Shown: positions 1 to 8,855, counted from the first letter of the stretch. The stretch is 64,000 nt of DNA from Falsirhodobacter halotolerans (GCF_022899245.1 NZ_JALJAZ010000001.1:1826001-1890000); one strand, 5' to 3'. Numbers and translations: made by a program. The notes: generated from the sequence alone by a model not told the origin.

Positions 1-1490
1 TCGATGGCGCGCAGTTCAGCGATGATGGCGGCGGGGCTTTCATGCTCCACCTCGGCGTGCTCCACCTCCTTGTAGCGGTTCAGCGAAAGGTCCCAGCTTC
101 CCGTCGCAGCGATTTCCTCTGCCTTCACCATGAAGCTCTGCGCCGTGCGGGGGCGGTCGGCCTCGGCGGCCAGATCGTCCCAGCGGGCGAGGATGTCGGG
201 CAGGTTGTTCTTGGCGTGCTCGTCGCCCGTCAGCGCCTCCTCCGGCACCGGCCCCAGCTTCGCCGCGTCCAGCAGCGGGGTGCGCTTGTCGTCCAGGCTG
301 AAGCCATCGGCGGTCATATCATAGAACCACACATCCTCGGTCCCGCCGACGCCGGTCTTGGTAAAGATCACGATGGCGCAGGACACGCCCGCATAGGGGC
401 GGAACACGCCCGAGGGCAGCTTGACGATAGCCTCCAGCTTGTGATCCTCAATCAGCATGCGGCGCAGCGCCTTGTGCGCGGTGGAGGAGCCGAAGAGCAC
501 CCCGTCCGGCACGACCACCGCCGCCCTGCCCCCGGTCCGCAGTAGCCGCAGGAACAGGGCGAGGAACAGAAGCTCCGTCTTCTTCGTCTTGACGATCTTC
601 AGCAGGTCCTTCGCCGTCGTGTCATAGTCGAGCGATCCCGCGAAAGGCGGGTTTGCGAGGATCAGCGAATAGGCCCCCGCGTCGGTATTGTGCTCCTCGG
701 CCAGGCTGTCGCGGTAGCTGACATCAGGATTCTCCACCCCGTGCAGCGTCATGTTCATCGCACCGATCCGCAGCATGGTGCTGTCGAAGTCGAAGCCGTG
801 GAACATGCCATTGTGGAAGTGCTTGCGCGCCTCGGCGTTGCGCAGCGCCTGCGGGTGGTGGTCGCGGATGTATTCGCCCGCTCCGACGAGGAAGCCGCAG
901 GTGCCCGCCGCCGGGTCGCAGATGACATCCTGCGGGGTGGGTTTCATCAGGTTGACCATCAGGTCGATGATGTGGCGCGGGGTGCGGAATTGGCCGTTCG
1001 TGCCGGCGCTGGCGATCTTGCCCAGCATGTATTCATAGACGTCGCCCTTGGTGTCGCGATCGTCCATCGGCACCTGATCCAGCATCTCCACCACCTTGGC
1101 CAGCAGGTTGGGGTTGGAGAAGCCGAGCCGCGCATCCTTCATGTGTGTGCCGTAGGAGGAGCCGGTCTCTCCCATCTCACGCAGGAACGGGAAGACGTGC
1201 TCATCCACAACGCGCATCATCTCGCGTGCCTCGAAGTTCTTGAAGCGCGACCAGCGGAGATTGTCGTAAGTCTCGCCCTTCGGATCTACGCCCTCCGGGA
1301 AGATGCGGCGCGCGATGGGTTTGCCAAGCTGCTCGGCTCTCGCCTCCTCCACCAACTGCAGATCGTCGAGCCGCTTGATAAACAGCAAATAGGTAATCTG
1401 CTCGATGACAGAGATCGGGTTCGAGACCCCGCCCGACCAGAAGGCGTTCCAAATCTGGTCGATTTGAGAGCGGATGGAACCTGTCAGCAT
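1..1490 (-). CDS. hsdM: Type I restriction-modification system methyltransferase subunit HsdM (3' end outside window)
   Basis: The leftward frame is open from an ATG at 1488-1490 to the window edge, giving about 496 residues with the C-terminus missing. The start reads MLTGSIRSQIDQIWNAFW, typical of the HsdM N-terminal helical domain. An AdoMet-binding motif I (CDPAAGTCGFL) follows, then the N6-adenine methylase motif NPPF at about residues 280-283, the catalytic motif of the gamma class. HsdM methylates adenine in the bipartite target together with HsdS and forms the core of the restriction complex with HsdR. Those partners would have to lie left of position 1. The next gene upstream, on the same strand, is a truncated acetyltransferase, so the hsd locus may have been inserted there. 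Confidence 0.93.
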   Translation of the reverse strand, partial: MLTGSIRSQIDQIWNAFWSGGVSNPISVIEQITYLLFIKRLDDLQLVEEARAEQLGKPIARRIFPEGVDPKGETYDNLRWSRFKNFEAREMMRVVDEHVFPFLREMGETGSSYGTHMKDARLGFSNPNLLAKVVEMLDQVPMDDRDTKGDVYEYMLGKIASAGTNGQFRTPRHIIDLMVNLMKPTPQDVICDPAAGTCGFLVGAGEYIRDHHPQALRNAEARKHFHNGMFHGFDFDSTMLRIGAMNMTLHGVENPDVSYRDSLAEEHNTDAGAYSLILANPPFAGSLDYDTTAKDLLKIVKTKKTELLFLALFLRLLRTGGRAAVVVPDGVLFGSSTAHKALRRMLIEDHKLEAIVKLPSGVFRPYAGVSCAIVIFTKTGVGGTEDVWFYDMTADGFSLDDKRTPLLDAAKLGPVPEEALTGDEHAKNNLPDILARWDDLAAEADRPRTAQSFMVKAEEIAATGSWDLSLNRYKEVEHAEVEHESPAAIIAELRAI

Positions 1491-1634
1491 GGGAAACCTC
1501 GTCGCGTGATGGGACGTGCATAACGCAGGAATCGGAATACGCCAATGTTGGAGGTAGCTTGGCGGGACGGGCTGCGTGCTGGTCGAGCTGCGCTGTCGAG
1601 AGCGTAATGCGGCCGGGCCAATGCAAGTTTCCGA

Positions 1635-1988
1635 TCAGCGTGAAATCTTGTCACCCCATCGCTGACCCTGCTTCTGGTGCTCCGCATTGATATAGACGCT
1701 CCAGATGTAACCGATCTTGCGGTGCGACTCCTGCAACACTTCGGGATATGGAGATCGACGCACTTGGCAACATGCAGATGCCACCGGACCGCTCTCATGT
1801 TCGCAGATGAATGCACCCAGCTCAAAATTTGCGGCAGCTTCGATCAGGAACCCACGGACAATGCTGGTAGCGTTTGGTTTATGATGTTCACGCGGCACAT
1901 CGTAGCTGTCCCACAAGGCTAGATAGTGTTCGACTAGAATTTCTAGATCATCTGATGCAGCAGGCCGGATCGCGTAAGCATTAGACAT
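1635..1988 (-). pseudogene. GNAT-family N-acetyltransferase, C-terminally truncated
   Basis: The ATG at 1986-1988 gives 117 residues beginning MSNAYAIRPAASDDLEILV, a typical GNAT start (beta-1 followed by helix alpha-1). The frame continues through the central beta strands (IGYIWSVYINAEHQKQG) and then stops. In intact GNATs this point is the start of the acetyl-CoA pyrophosphate-binding loop (R/Q-x-x-G-x-G/A). The loop and the C-terminal half, about 40-50 residues, are absent and replaced by an unrelated QRWGDKISR tail. An in-frame ATG far upstream (2178-2180) adds 64 residues without family character and is not preferred. The protein probably cannot bind acetyl-CoA; the break lies about 150 bp upstream of the hsdM start. 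Confidence 0.65.
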
Positions 1989-2128
1989 CGTGGTCCTCCC
2001 TCTCTCTCGGCATCTAGGGCTAAGAAGTGGAACGTCTGCAAAGGGCTCTGCACGTCGACCATGGGACATTGCCACCTTCGTTACCCATGACCGACTGAGG
2101 TGCCAAGCACTGAAGATGCAGCCTAGTT

Positions 2129-2518
2129 TCAGAGCCGCGCTCTGGCGTTCATCACTCTTTGATAGAGGACAGTCATCCACGGGTGATCACCTTCTTGTGG
2201 TGGTTCTGCGACCTCGAATGTCGGTGCGGTTTCGACAAGATGCACTAATGACCATGCCAGCCCAAAGCACTCGTCTTCGCCGAAGCACTGGACCAGACGC
2301 TCTGCCTCTTCATCTGACACTGGGGCGCTGATCGCGTCGAGAAGGATTTCTGCCCGAGCTATCTCCGCCGGTTCAGCGCTCTCAAAAGGCAAAGGCGCCA
2401 CAGAGATAAAGTTCAGCACTTCTGGTCGCATATCCATACCCTGCAGAATGATTACAGAAGATAGAGCAATCTCAATCACATTCGTCAATGACGGCTGAGG
2501 GTTCGCTACGACGATCAT
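2129..2518 (-). CDS. Hypothetical protein, 129 aa
   Basis: I do not recognise the family. The protein is acidic, with no signal peptide or clear membrane helix, and it contains a stretch rich in Glu and Ala (ESAEPAEIARAEILLDAISAPVSDEEAERL) that should form helices. It starts 17 bp after the stop of the equally unknown gene at 2535-3092 on the same strand, so the two are probably cotranscribed. An internal ATG (MDMRPEVLNF) could be the real start. Base composition here is lower in GC than in the ABC operons to the right, consistent with acquired DNA. Two small adjacent soluble proteins of this kind often belong to effector/immunity or toxin accessory loci, but nothing in the sequence proves that. 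Confidence 0.5.
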   Translation of the reverse strand: MIVVANPQPSLTNVIEIALSSVIILQGMDMRPEVLNFISVAPLPFESAEPAEIARAEILLDAISAPVSDEEAERLVQCFGEDECFGLAWSLVHLVETAPTFEVAEPPQEGDHPWMTVLYQRVMNARARL

Positions 2519-2534
2519 GGGGCCAACTGGGCTT

Positions 2535-3092
2535 TTATGAGAAAAGCTGAAGCACGTCCTTGTGTCGTTGCTCTACTGCGAACCACGCTGATGCTTCCAT
2601 CGGTTCTGGGATTGGATTTTCTGCTACAATCATATGGAAGGATACTCCGGGTGGCATGCCGTCCAGATCAAATTCGATCTTCATTGATTGGAGGCCATAC
2701 TTCACGCTGGCGACGTTTGCATAGCCCGCATCGGGGTAACGGATATACAATGCATCATCGTGCTCTGTCCCCACGATGACGAGGTTCTGCTCATCGTTCC
2801 ACTCAAGTGCATCTACGAATTCACCTGTGCATCGGTTTGAGTCCAAGGCGGCGGCTAATTCCGCATGCAGATTTAGGGTTCGTATATCCTTGTCTGGGCG
2901 AGTCTGAAGCAGCACGGCGGTGCAGGTTGAAGTGCTCATTCCCGACGGTAGTTTTGGCGTGAAGCCAACGCTGCGTAGCGAAATATCGCTATCGACCAGA
3001 GATGGTCCGGTTGCATCTGTGCGGAATGACAATATCCCAAGCCGTGTCGGCAAGATCAGCGTCTGATGTATCTCGGTCATGAACTCAGCCAT
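2535..3092 (-). CDS. Hypothetical protein, 185 aa
   Basis: The frame opens with MAEFMTEIHQTLILPTRLGILSFRTD; an alternative start is the second Met. It is predicted soluble with mixed alpha/beta content, and no motif is recognised. It precedes the 129-aa gene by 17 bp, and its own start overlaps by 16 bp the stop of an upstream fragment (3077-3241). This suggests an original three-gene translationally coupled operon whose first gene has lost its 5' part. Function unknown. Confidence 0.5.
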   Translation of the reverse strand: MAEFMTEIHQTLILPTRLGILSFRTDATGPSLVDSDISLRSVGFTPKLPSGMSTSTCTAVLLQTRPDKDIRTLNLHAELAAALDSNRCTGEFVDALEWNDEQNLVIVGTEHDDALYIRYPDAGYANVASVKYGLQSMKIEFDLDGMPPGVSFHMIVAENPIPEPMEASAWFAVEQRHKDVLQLFS

Positions 3093-3241
3093 ATCATCAA
3101 ACCAACAGCATACATTGAAGAAAGATATTCGGGCAGACGGCGAATGACTGCAATGGGCTCCAAGCGAACACCGTAAGACATTCCAAGCGCTCCGATATCC
3201 ATTCTGCTATAGATATGTTCAGCACTGATCCGCAAAGCTGA
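3077..3241 (-). pseudogene. 3' remnant of an unknown gene upstream of the 185-aa gene
   Basis: On the minus strand the last 54 codons before the stop at 3077-3079 read like natural coding sequence (LRISAEHIYSRMDIGALGMSYGVRLEPIAVIRRL in part). They overlap the start of the next gene by 16 bp, as cotranscribed genes often do. Upstream, sense is lost close to 3241-3249, where the SDR gene ends. I infer that the 5' part was removed at a recombination junction near 3245. Product unknown. Confidence 0.3.
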
Positions 3242-3248
3242 CGGGCTC

Positions 3249-3995
3249 TCACCCGTTGATGGCGTTGAAGGCCGCAGCATAGCGGCCTTCTTCCTCGGCC
3301 CTGCGCTGAAAATGAACACGAGCGACGAGGATCTCGTCCGGCACCTCGTCCCACGACAGGATCTCCACCACCTCGCGCGTGAAATCCTCCAGCGGCAACG
3401 CCGCGCTCATTATCGATTGGCCCGGCGTCAGTTCCGTGGCGACAAGGGGGGGCGCGATCTCGTGGACGGAGACGGATGTCCCCCGCAGCTGATGGCGCAG
3501 TGATTGCGTCCAGGAATGGATCGCTGCCTTGGTTGCGGAATAAACCGGGTTCGCGGCTTTTGGCACGAAGGCGAGGCCGGACGACACCGTGACCAGCGCC
3601 GCTTGCGGACGTCCGCGCAGGTGCGGCAGGAAGGCCGCGGCCAGGCGGATCGGCGCGGTGAGGTTTGTGGCGATGGTGCGTTCGGCGACATCGAGCGTCA
3701 CGGGATCGGCAGCGTAATCCTCTGCTTCCATGATGCCCGCATTCAGGATCACGGCATCGAGATCGGGATGATCGGCCAGCACCAAGGCGGGGAAAGCCGC
3801 AAGTGCCGTGTCGTCTGTAACGTCAAGCACGAAGCCGCTCATGCCGGGGTTGCGGTCAAGGGTCGCTTGCAATGATGTCGCGTTGCGTCCGGTGATGATG
3901 ATCCGATTGCCCTTGGCCTGCAACGCCTCGGCCAGCGCTTCTCCGATCCCGGAATTGCCGCCGGTGATGAGGATGGTGCGGTTGAAGAAATTCAT
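3249..3995 (-). CDS. SDR family oxidoreductase
   Basis: This 248-residue classical short-chain dehydrogenase/reductase has the cofactor-binding TGGNSGIG near the N-terminus, the structural NAG (LNAGI), the catalytic Ser in VTVSSG and the YxxxK pair in YSATK. It resembles the DltE/YdfG-like SDRs. The ATG at 3993-3995 is chosen because a purine-rich AAAGGTGG precedes it; an upstream in-frame start would add 13 residues without family resemblance. It is transcribed divergently from the HxlR gene at 4102, and the 106-bp gap should hold both promoters. By analogy with other HxlR/SDR pairs it is probably induced by an electrophile or carbonyl compound that it reduces; the substrate is unknown. Confidence 0.85.
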   Translation of the reverse strand: MNFFNRTILITGGNSGIGEALAEALQAKGNRIIITGRNATSLQATLDRNPGMSGFVLDVTDDTALAAFPALVLADHPDLDAVILNAGIMEAEDYAADPVTLDVAERTIATNLTAPIRLAAAFLPHLRGRPQAALVTVSSGLAFVPKAANPVYSATKAAIHSWTQSLRHQLRGTSVSVHEIAPPLVATELTPGQSIMSAALPLEDFTREVVEILSWDEVPDEILVARVHFQRRAEEEGRYAAAFNAING

Positions 3996-4101
3996 GGGAA
4001 GCCACCTTTCCGTGCTGTTGGCGGCAGGATGCACAAGGTGCTATCCAGAAGGAAGTAGGCACCCGAAAAACTTATACTTACCGAATGGAGAGTGTGGCGA
4101 C

Positions 4102-4518
4102 ATGGCGGAGAGATCATTGCGACAGGATTTGCTGAGCCTCCCATCCGACCCCGAACTGGACCGGCTGGTGGTGGAGATCATCGGCCGCGTGGCTGATAAG
4201 TGGACCCTGCTGCTGATCGAGATCCTGACGGAGCGGGGCGATTGCCGCTTCGGTGAACTGTCCCGTGCCTGCGAGGGGATCAGCCAGAAAATGCTGACCC
4301 AAACCTTGAGGGCGATGGAGCGCGACGGCCTTGTCACGCGCACCGTGTATCCGGTGGTGCCGCCGAAGGTCGTATATGCTCTGACCGATCTGGGCCTTGG
4401 ACTGAGCAAGGCGTTCTGCGGTGTGTGGGAATGGGCGGAATCCAACCGTGAGGCGATCCTGCGCGCCCGGGCGCAACATGCGCAACGGCAAAGTCAGCAA
4501 GATACGCCTGCAGGATAG
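4102..4518 (+). CDS. HxlR-family winged-helix transcriptional regulator
   Basis: The 138-residue protein shows the HxlR signature in order: a helix ending in VADKWTLLLIEIL, the recognition helix region FGELSRACEGISQKMLTQTLRAMERDGLV, and the wing with TVYPVVPPKVVYALTDLG. The ATG at 4102 fits family length; longer in-frame versions run back through the divergent SDR gene. HxlR proteins bind as dimers to palindromes in divergent promoters and often sense quinones, aldehydes or oxidants. The last 57 codons plus about 90 bp of downstream DNA are duplicated at 17244-17508. Confidence 0.88.
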   Translation: MAERSLRQDLLSLPSDPELDRLVVEIIGRVADKWTLLLIEILTERGDCRFGELSRACEGISQKMLTQTLRAMERDGLVTRTVYPVVPPKVVYALTDLGLGLSKAFCGVWEWAESNREAILRARAQHAQRQSQQDTPAG

Positions 4519-4550
4519 GGTAAATGTCTGCTCCGGGCTTTGAAGGCCGG

Positions 4551-4608
4551 TGCGGCCGTTCGGCTAATGCCGGCTGTGCTGTTGAGTTTGGGACAAACCG
4601 GACATTGG
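4551..4608. repeat. Dispersed intergenic repeat, copy A
   Basis: This copy lies just after the HxlR stop and carries the motif GAGTTTGGGACAAACCGGAC preceded by a TGCGGCCGTTCGGCTAATGCC arm (split here: TGCGGCCGTTC then GGCTAATGCC). Related copies occur at 6476, 17447, 20497, 30101 and 39811, all intergenic and mostly at gene 3' ends. The palindromic halves suggest an extragenic element rather than coding DNA. Confidence 0.6.
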
Positions 4609-4620
4609 GCGATCCTATAT

Positions 4621-5475
4621 TCAAGCAACTACCTTGATATCACGTCCTGGCGTGGTTCCGAACAGACGACCGTAATCGCGTGTGAAGTGCGGCACGCTGG
4701 CATAGCCGACGCTGCCGGATGCCACTGCGATGGGGCGTCCTTCGGTCAGCATCAGGCGACGCGCCTCGATCAGGCGCAGCTGCTTTTGGAACTGTAATGG
4801 GGTCAAGGTGGTGATCGCCTTGAAATGCGCGTGGAAGGCCGGCTCGGACATATGCGCGATGCGGGCCAAGTCGCGGATGCGAACGGACCGCGTGTAATTC
4901 TGGCGGATGTGCCCGACCGCGCGGGCAATTTGGCCGGCATGGCTGTCGACACGGCCAAGACTGCGGATCGCTGAGCCGTGAGAGCCATTCAGCAGCCAAT
5001 AGTGTAACTCGCGCATCAGGCCACCGCTCAAGGTCGTGAGGGCCTCGGGCCGATCAAGTAGCCGCACGAGCCGATGCGCCGCGTCCACCACGTCGGCATC
5101 CACGCGCTCGACGCGAACGGGTTCCGCGTCCACACTCCCTCCACTTTGGGCAAGGTCGTGCAGGATCGTGATGTCGAATTCCAATACCAAGGCATAGTAG
5201 GGTTCGGCCGGGCTCGCCTGCGTAATCTGCGAGACCGTCGGCACATCGGCCGAGATGACCAGCGCCTCGCCCGCGCCGTAATCGTGGTTTTCGGACCCGA
5301 ACGTCACACGCTTGCGGCCCTGCAGCGCGATCGCGATCATGGGTCTGCTTACGGAAATCTGCAATTCGCCGGGCTTGAGGGCGCGCACCATCGTAAGGCC
5401 CGGAACAGGGGTCGTGACCGCGCCATTCCTGTCGGCATGGGCATCGGCAAAACGACGGCAGAGATCGAGCAGCAT
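4621..5475 (-). CDS. AraC-family transcriptional regulator (AraC_N type)
   Basis: The 284-residue protein has an N-terminal cupin-like sensor half (TPVPGLTMVRALKPGELQ through GEALVISADVPT, as in the AraC_N group) and a C-terminal double helix-turn-helix beginning around HIRQNYTRSVRIRDLARIAHMSEPAFHAHFKAI. The final recognition region is VGYASVPHFTRDYGRLFGTTPGRD. Both AraC helices and the conserved P at the end are present, so the protein looks intact. It is divergent from an SDR gene starting at 5616, its likely target. The ligand is unknown; this subgroup often sits next to oxidoreductases acting on aldehydes or ketones. Confidence 0.88.
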   Translation of the reverse strand: MLLDLCRRFADAHADRNGAVTTPVPGLTMVRALKPGELQISVSRPMIAIALQGRKRVTFGSENHDYGAGEALVISADVPTVSQITQASPAEPYYALVLEFDITILHDLAQSGGSVDAEPVRVERVDADVVDAAHRLVRLLDRPEALTTLSGGLMRELHYWLLNGSHGSAIRSLGRVDSHAGQIARAVGHIRQNYTRSVRIRDLARIAHMSEPAFHAHFKAITTLTPLQFQKQLRLIEARRLMLTEGRPIAVASGSVGYASVPHFTRDYGRLFGTTPGRDIKVVA

Positions 5476-5615
5476 GACATGGTTTCCGGCAAGGGTCGTG
5501 GTGAAATATATCGCAGTTCAACTGCGAATGGCGATACCGTTATGGGATCGGGCAAGACATGACGAGGATCGGGCAACATGGCAGATCGCCCGCGCCTTAT
5601 TCTGAGGGCATCTCA

Positions 5616-6389
5616 ATGGACAGGAATTCCGTCATGAACAAGATCGCCCTCGTCACCGGTGCCAATCGCGGCCTTGGTCGCAACACCGCCATTTCCATCG
5701 CCCGCAGCGGAAGCGATGTCATCGTAGCCCATCGCGGCAATCACAAGCAGGCCGAGGAGGTGGTGAGCGAAATCCGCGCTTTGGGCCGTAAGGCGGTCGC
5801 GCTGCAGCTGGACATGGCGCAAACGGCCAGCTTTGCCGCTTTCGCGAAAACCCTTGCCGAAACTCTGCGCGAAACCTGGGATCGGGGCACGTTCGATCAT
5901 CTGGTCAACAACGCAGGCCATGGCGAGTTCGCCTTGATCACCGATACGACCGAGGCACAGTTCGACGGCCTGTTCGATGTGCATGTCAAGGGCGTCTTCT
6001 TCCTCGTGCAGGCGCTGACGCCGCTGCTGGCCGACGGGGGGCGGATCGTCAACCTTTCCTCGGGGCTGACGCGCGTGTCCTATCCCGGTTTCGCAGCCTA
6101 TGCGGCGGCGAAGGCGGCGGTGGAGATGCTGAGCACCTACATGGCACGCGAGCTTGGCGCGCGGAGAATTACCGTGAACGCCGTTGCCCCCGGTGCGATC
6201 GAGACGGATTTCGGAGGCGGCATCGTGCGCGACGATGCCAGCGTGAACGAGCAATTCGCAAGAATGACGGCCCTTGGTCGTGTCGGCATTCCCGATGACA
6301 TCGGCCCGATGATCGCCTGCCTGCTGTCGGACGGCAATCGCTGGGTTACTGGCCAGCGGATTGAGGTCTCGGGCGGGCAGACGATCTGA
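5616..6389 (+). CDS. SDR family oxidoreductase (FabG-like)
   Basis: The 257-residue protein carries TGANRGLGR for NAD(P) binding, NNAG (HLVNNAGHG), the catalytic Ser in NLSSG and the active-site YAAAK. Its C-terminus, DGNRWVTGQRIEVSGGQTI, is typical of the FabG-like classical SDRs. The ATG at 5616 is preferred because TGAGGG lies 8 bp upstream; ATG 5634 (MNKIALV) is the alternative. It is divergent from the AraC regulator with 140 bp between starts, so AraC control is likely. Substrate not predictable. Confidence 0.87.
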   Translation: MDRNSVMNKIALVTGANRGLGRNTAISIARSGSDVIVAHRGNHKQAEEVVSEIRALGRKAVALQLDMAQTASFAAFAKTLAETLRETWDRGTFDHLVNNAGHGEFALITDTTEAQFDGLFDVHVKGVFFLVQALTPLLADGGRIVNLSSGLTRVSYPGFAAYAAAKAAVEMLSTYMARELGARRITVNAVAPGAIETDFGGGIVRDDASVNEQFARMTALGRVGIPDDIGPMIACLLSDGNRWVTGQRIEVSGGQTI

Positions 6390-6475
6390 GTTCCATGGAA
6401 CGCGACGCGCAGCCCATTAGGACGGGTTGCGCGTGCAAAGATGAGGGTGACGGGTCAATGCGAAGCAGCCCTGGA

Positions 6476-6510
6476 TCATGGCAGATTGGAACAAACCGGA
6501 CATTCATTGG
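6476..6510. repeat. Dispersed intergenic repeat, copy B (partial)
   Basis: The sequence GGAACAAACCGGACATTCAT matches the core of the repeats at 4551 and 17447; only the right half is preserved. It lies in the 600-bp gap between the SDR gene and the LysR gene, which otherwise holds only an aldo/keto-reductase-like remnant. Confidence 0.5.
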
Positions 6511-6640
6511 CACCATCCAATCGAGCGCGTTCCGGTCTGGGTCTCCATATTCCTCGTTCTTCGACCGGGTAGTGTGGATCGAACGGCGCGAGACTGGATC
6601 CTTTGCCGGGTGAAACAAGTGTGTTGCAAAACATTTCATC

Positions 6641-6835
6641 TTACCCGCTCCAAGGACAGTCCAAAGCTGCCACGCAATCCTCCCACTGAGCGAACGTTCG
6701 AGGCCGAAGGAACGTGCTCGTGATCAGTCGATTGCGCATGACCCATTGCTGGGCAAGATACGCAGGGTTACGGTAGGTCGTGTCGGCGTGTCCGACAAGA
6801 CGGGCTGCAACCGCAAGCCATTCGGCATCCATCAT
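6641..6835 (-). pseudogene. Aldo/keto reductase fragment
   Basis: A minus-strand stretch of about 65 codons (PAYLAQQWVMRNRLITSTFL, then RPRTFAQWEDCVAALDCPWS) resembles the C-terminal barrel region of aldo/keto reductases, where a helix ending in W-V precedes a strand, then R/T-x-x-Q-x-x-x-x-x-x-A-L/A. It has no plausible start, lacks the catalytic Tyr/Lys part and ends early. I read it as a remnant; the assignment rests on motif shape only. Confidence 0.35.
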
Positions 6836-6991
6836 GCGCGGGTCTGCACAGCTTCCAGCCTCCGGAGCGGCTCTGACCCGATAGGGCATCCTTCCATTCC
6901 AAAGAAAGGATCGCACCATCATACCGTGGGATCAAACACCTAGGGCGTCGCGACCCCACGGCCGCCACGCGATCTTTGTTAAAGACTCTAT

Positions 6992-7930
6992 TTAAGTCCT
7001 GAACGTGTGGTTATCTCCCGTGTCACCCTTCAGAACATCCTGAACCTCCGAAACGAACCTCTTCAGTAGTTCCGAATGCGGGACGCCCTTGCGGGTCAGT
7101 ATGACGGCCCACACCGTCTGTTCGGGGTGCCACGGGCGGACCACCATGCCTGGCAGAGGAAAGACCCCTGCCGACCACGGATCTACGATCGCGCATCCCA
7201 GACCGTGGGCCGACAGCAGTGCCGCCGTCTGGCAGAGCCGTGATTCTACCCGAGGGTAATACGGCACCCCCTGCTGGCGAAACCCGTCGCGGATCATGCC
7301 GCCCAGCTGCGAATCCTGCTCGATCCCCAAAAGGGTCTTGTCGCGCAAATCTTCCGCCGTGATCACGTCATGCGCGGCCAGTAAATCATCCGCAGGAACC
7401 AGCGCCACCATCCGCGATTGCATCAGCGGTTCCACGTTCACCTGTTCCAGACCGGTATTCAAAACGGCTAGTCCCAGGTCGGCGGTGCCGCCCTGCACCG
7501 CCTCGATCACATGGGCCAGATTGCGAACATCATAACTGATGGAAATGTCGGGCCGCGCGTTCAGAAACCGGCTGAGCGCTAGTGGCACAACCGAATTTCC
7601 CAAAGGATGCGTGGATAGAACTCGCAAGCGTCCGATCATGCCCATCCGCATTTCCCGCGTGCGCCGCGCCACGCCCCGCATCAATCCGAACAGAGGGCGG
7701 ATTTCCTCATACAACGTATGCGCGTCGTTTGTGGGCTCCAGCCGTCGCGCGCGCCGTTCAAACAGCACAAGGCCCAAATTGGCCTCAAGCTGTCGCAAAC
7801 CTGCCGATACGGCGGGCTGCGAGATGTGCAGGATGTCCGCCGCCTCGATCGTTGTGGACGACCGCATCATGGCGGCGAATATTTCAAGAAGGCGCAGGGA
7901 AATCTCGGGATCCGGCCCTGCGTCGTTCAT
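6992..7930 (-). CDS. LysR-family transcriptional regulator of the carbamoyl/hydantoin operon
   Basis: The 312-residue protein has an N-terminal winged helix (LRLLEIFAAMMRSSTTIEAADILHISQPAVSAGLRQLEANLGLVLFERRAR) followed by a periplasmic-binding-like effector domain. Its ATG (7928-7930) lies one base past the stop of the N-carbamoylase gene, so it is the last gene of the leftward operon that begins with the SBP at 15411. It may regulate the operon through the LysR-type dyad at 15514-15530. Effector unknown; a carbamoyl or hydantoin substrate is the obvious candidate from context. Confidence 0.9.
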   Translation of the reverse strand: MNDAGPDPEISLRLLEIFAAMMRSSTTIEAADILHISQPAVSAGLRQLEANLGLVLFERRARRLEPTNDAHTLYEEIRPLFGLMRGVARRTREMRMGMIGRLRVLSTHPLGNSVVPLALSRFLNARPDISISYDVRNLAHVIEAVQGGTADLGLAVLNTGLEQVNVEPLMQSRMVALVPADDLLAAHDVITAEDLRDKTLLGIEQDSQLGGMIRDGFRQQGVPYYPRVESRLCQTAALLSAHGLGCAIVDPWSAGVFPLPGMVVRPWHPEQTVWAVILTRKGVPHSELLKRFVSEVQDVLKGDTGDNHTFRT

Positions 7931-7931
7931 A

Positions 7932-8855
7932 TCAGACCTCGACCTTGACGCCGGTCTGGTTGGTGATCCGGCCATAATGTTCGATACGGCGATGCGCATC
8001 GAAATTGAAGACCGTCGATTTGCCGAAGGCGCATTTTGCGAAATCGCAGTCCGCCACGATCAGCTCGTCCCCCTCGCCTTGCGCGCGGGCGATCACGAAG
8101 CCGTCGGGATCGACGATGATCGATCCGGCGAACATGTGGTTGCCGTCCTCCATCCCGCATTTCGCCACCGCCACGGCATAGGTGGAGTTCTGGTAGGCCC
8201 CCGCGCAGACCGACAGTTCGTGGTGATAGACGCGTTTTTCCGGCCCCTCGTCCTTGGACAAATTGTTCTGGCTGGGGGTGTTGTAGCCGATGGTGACCAG
8301 TTCGACCCCCTGCAGGCCAAGGCTGCGCCAGGTTTCGGGCCAGCGGCGGTCGTTGCAGATCGCCATGCCCATGATCGCGCCCTGGTTGCGCACCACGTTG
8401 AACCCGGTATCCCCCGGCAGGAAATAGCGTTTCTCCAGATGCTGATGCGTGCGTTCCGCCTCGTATTCCGCGTGGCCCGGCAGGTGGGTCTTGCGATATT
8501 TCGACATGATCTCACCATCCGGCGACACGAGGATGGAGGTGTTGAAATGCTGCCCCTCGGGCGTCAGTTCGCAATAGCCAAAGGTGAAACCCATCCCGAA
8601 CCGCCGCGCCAGGTCGAACAGCGGCTGCGTGTAAGCGTTGGGCATCTGGGTCTCGAACCAGTGGTCGAATTCTGCCCGATCCTCGACATAGAAGCGGGGG
8701 AAGAAGGTGGTCAGCGTCATCTCGGGGAAGACGAGGAACTCCACGCCCTTTTCATGCGCCTGTTCCATCAGCGCCATCATGCGGGCCACCACGGCCTCGC
8801 GGGGTTCGTCCTTCTGGATGCCGCCGATCTGCGCGCCGCCAACAATCATGTTCAT
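7932..8855 (-). CDS. N-carbamoyl-D-amino-acid hydrolase (nitrilase superfamily)
   Basis: The 307-residue protein closely follows the Agrobacterium D-carbamoylase pattern. The nitrilase catalytic triad is visible as E45 (FPEMTLTTFFPRF), K122 (KYRKTHLPGH) and C167 (ICNDRRWPETWR), with the family-specific HQHLEKRYFLPGDTGF and GGYNTP-like GYNTPSQN. The enzyme hydrolyses N-carbamoyl-D-amino acids to D-amino acid, CO2 and ammonia in the cytosol. The start ATG 8853-8855 is preceded by GAGGGAAAG. It follows the cyclic amidohydrolase gene by 17 bp, and the two would form a hydantoin-to-amino-acid pathway. Stereospecificity is inferred from similarity and is not proven. Confidence 0.88.
   Translation of the reverse strand: MNMIVGGAQIGGIQKDEPREAVVARMMALMEQAHEKGVEFLVFPEMTLTTFFPRFYVEDRAEFDHWFETQMPNAYTQPLFDLARRFGMGFTFGYCELTPEGQHFNTSILVSPDGEIMSKYRKTHLPGHAEYEAERTHQHLEKRYFLPGDTGFNVVRNQGAIMGMAICNDRRWPETWRSLGLQGVELVTIGYNTPSQNNLSKDEGPEKRVYHHELSVCAGAYQNSTYAVAVAKCGMEDGNHMFAGSIIVDPDGFVIARAQGEGDELIVADCDFAKCAFGKSTVFNFDAHRRIEHYGRITNQTGVKVEV

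Noticed and set aside
6922..6961. Inverted repeat CCGTGGG ... CCCACGG as terminator of the LysR gene
   Set aside because: The loop is 24 nt and there is no T-run; too weak to list.
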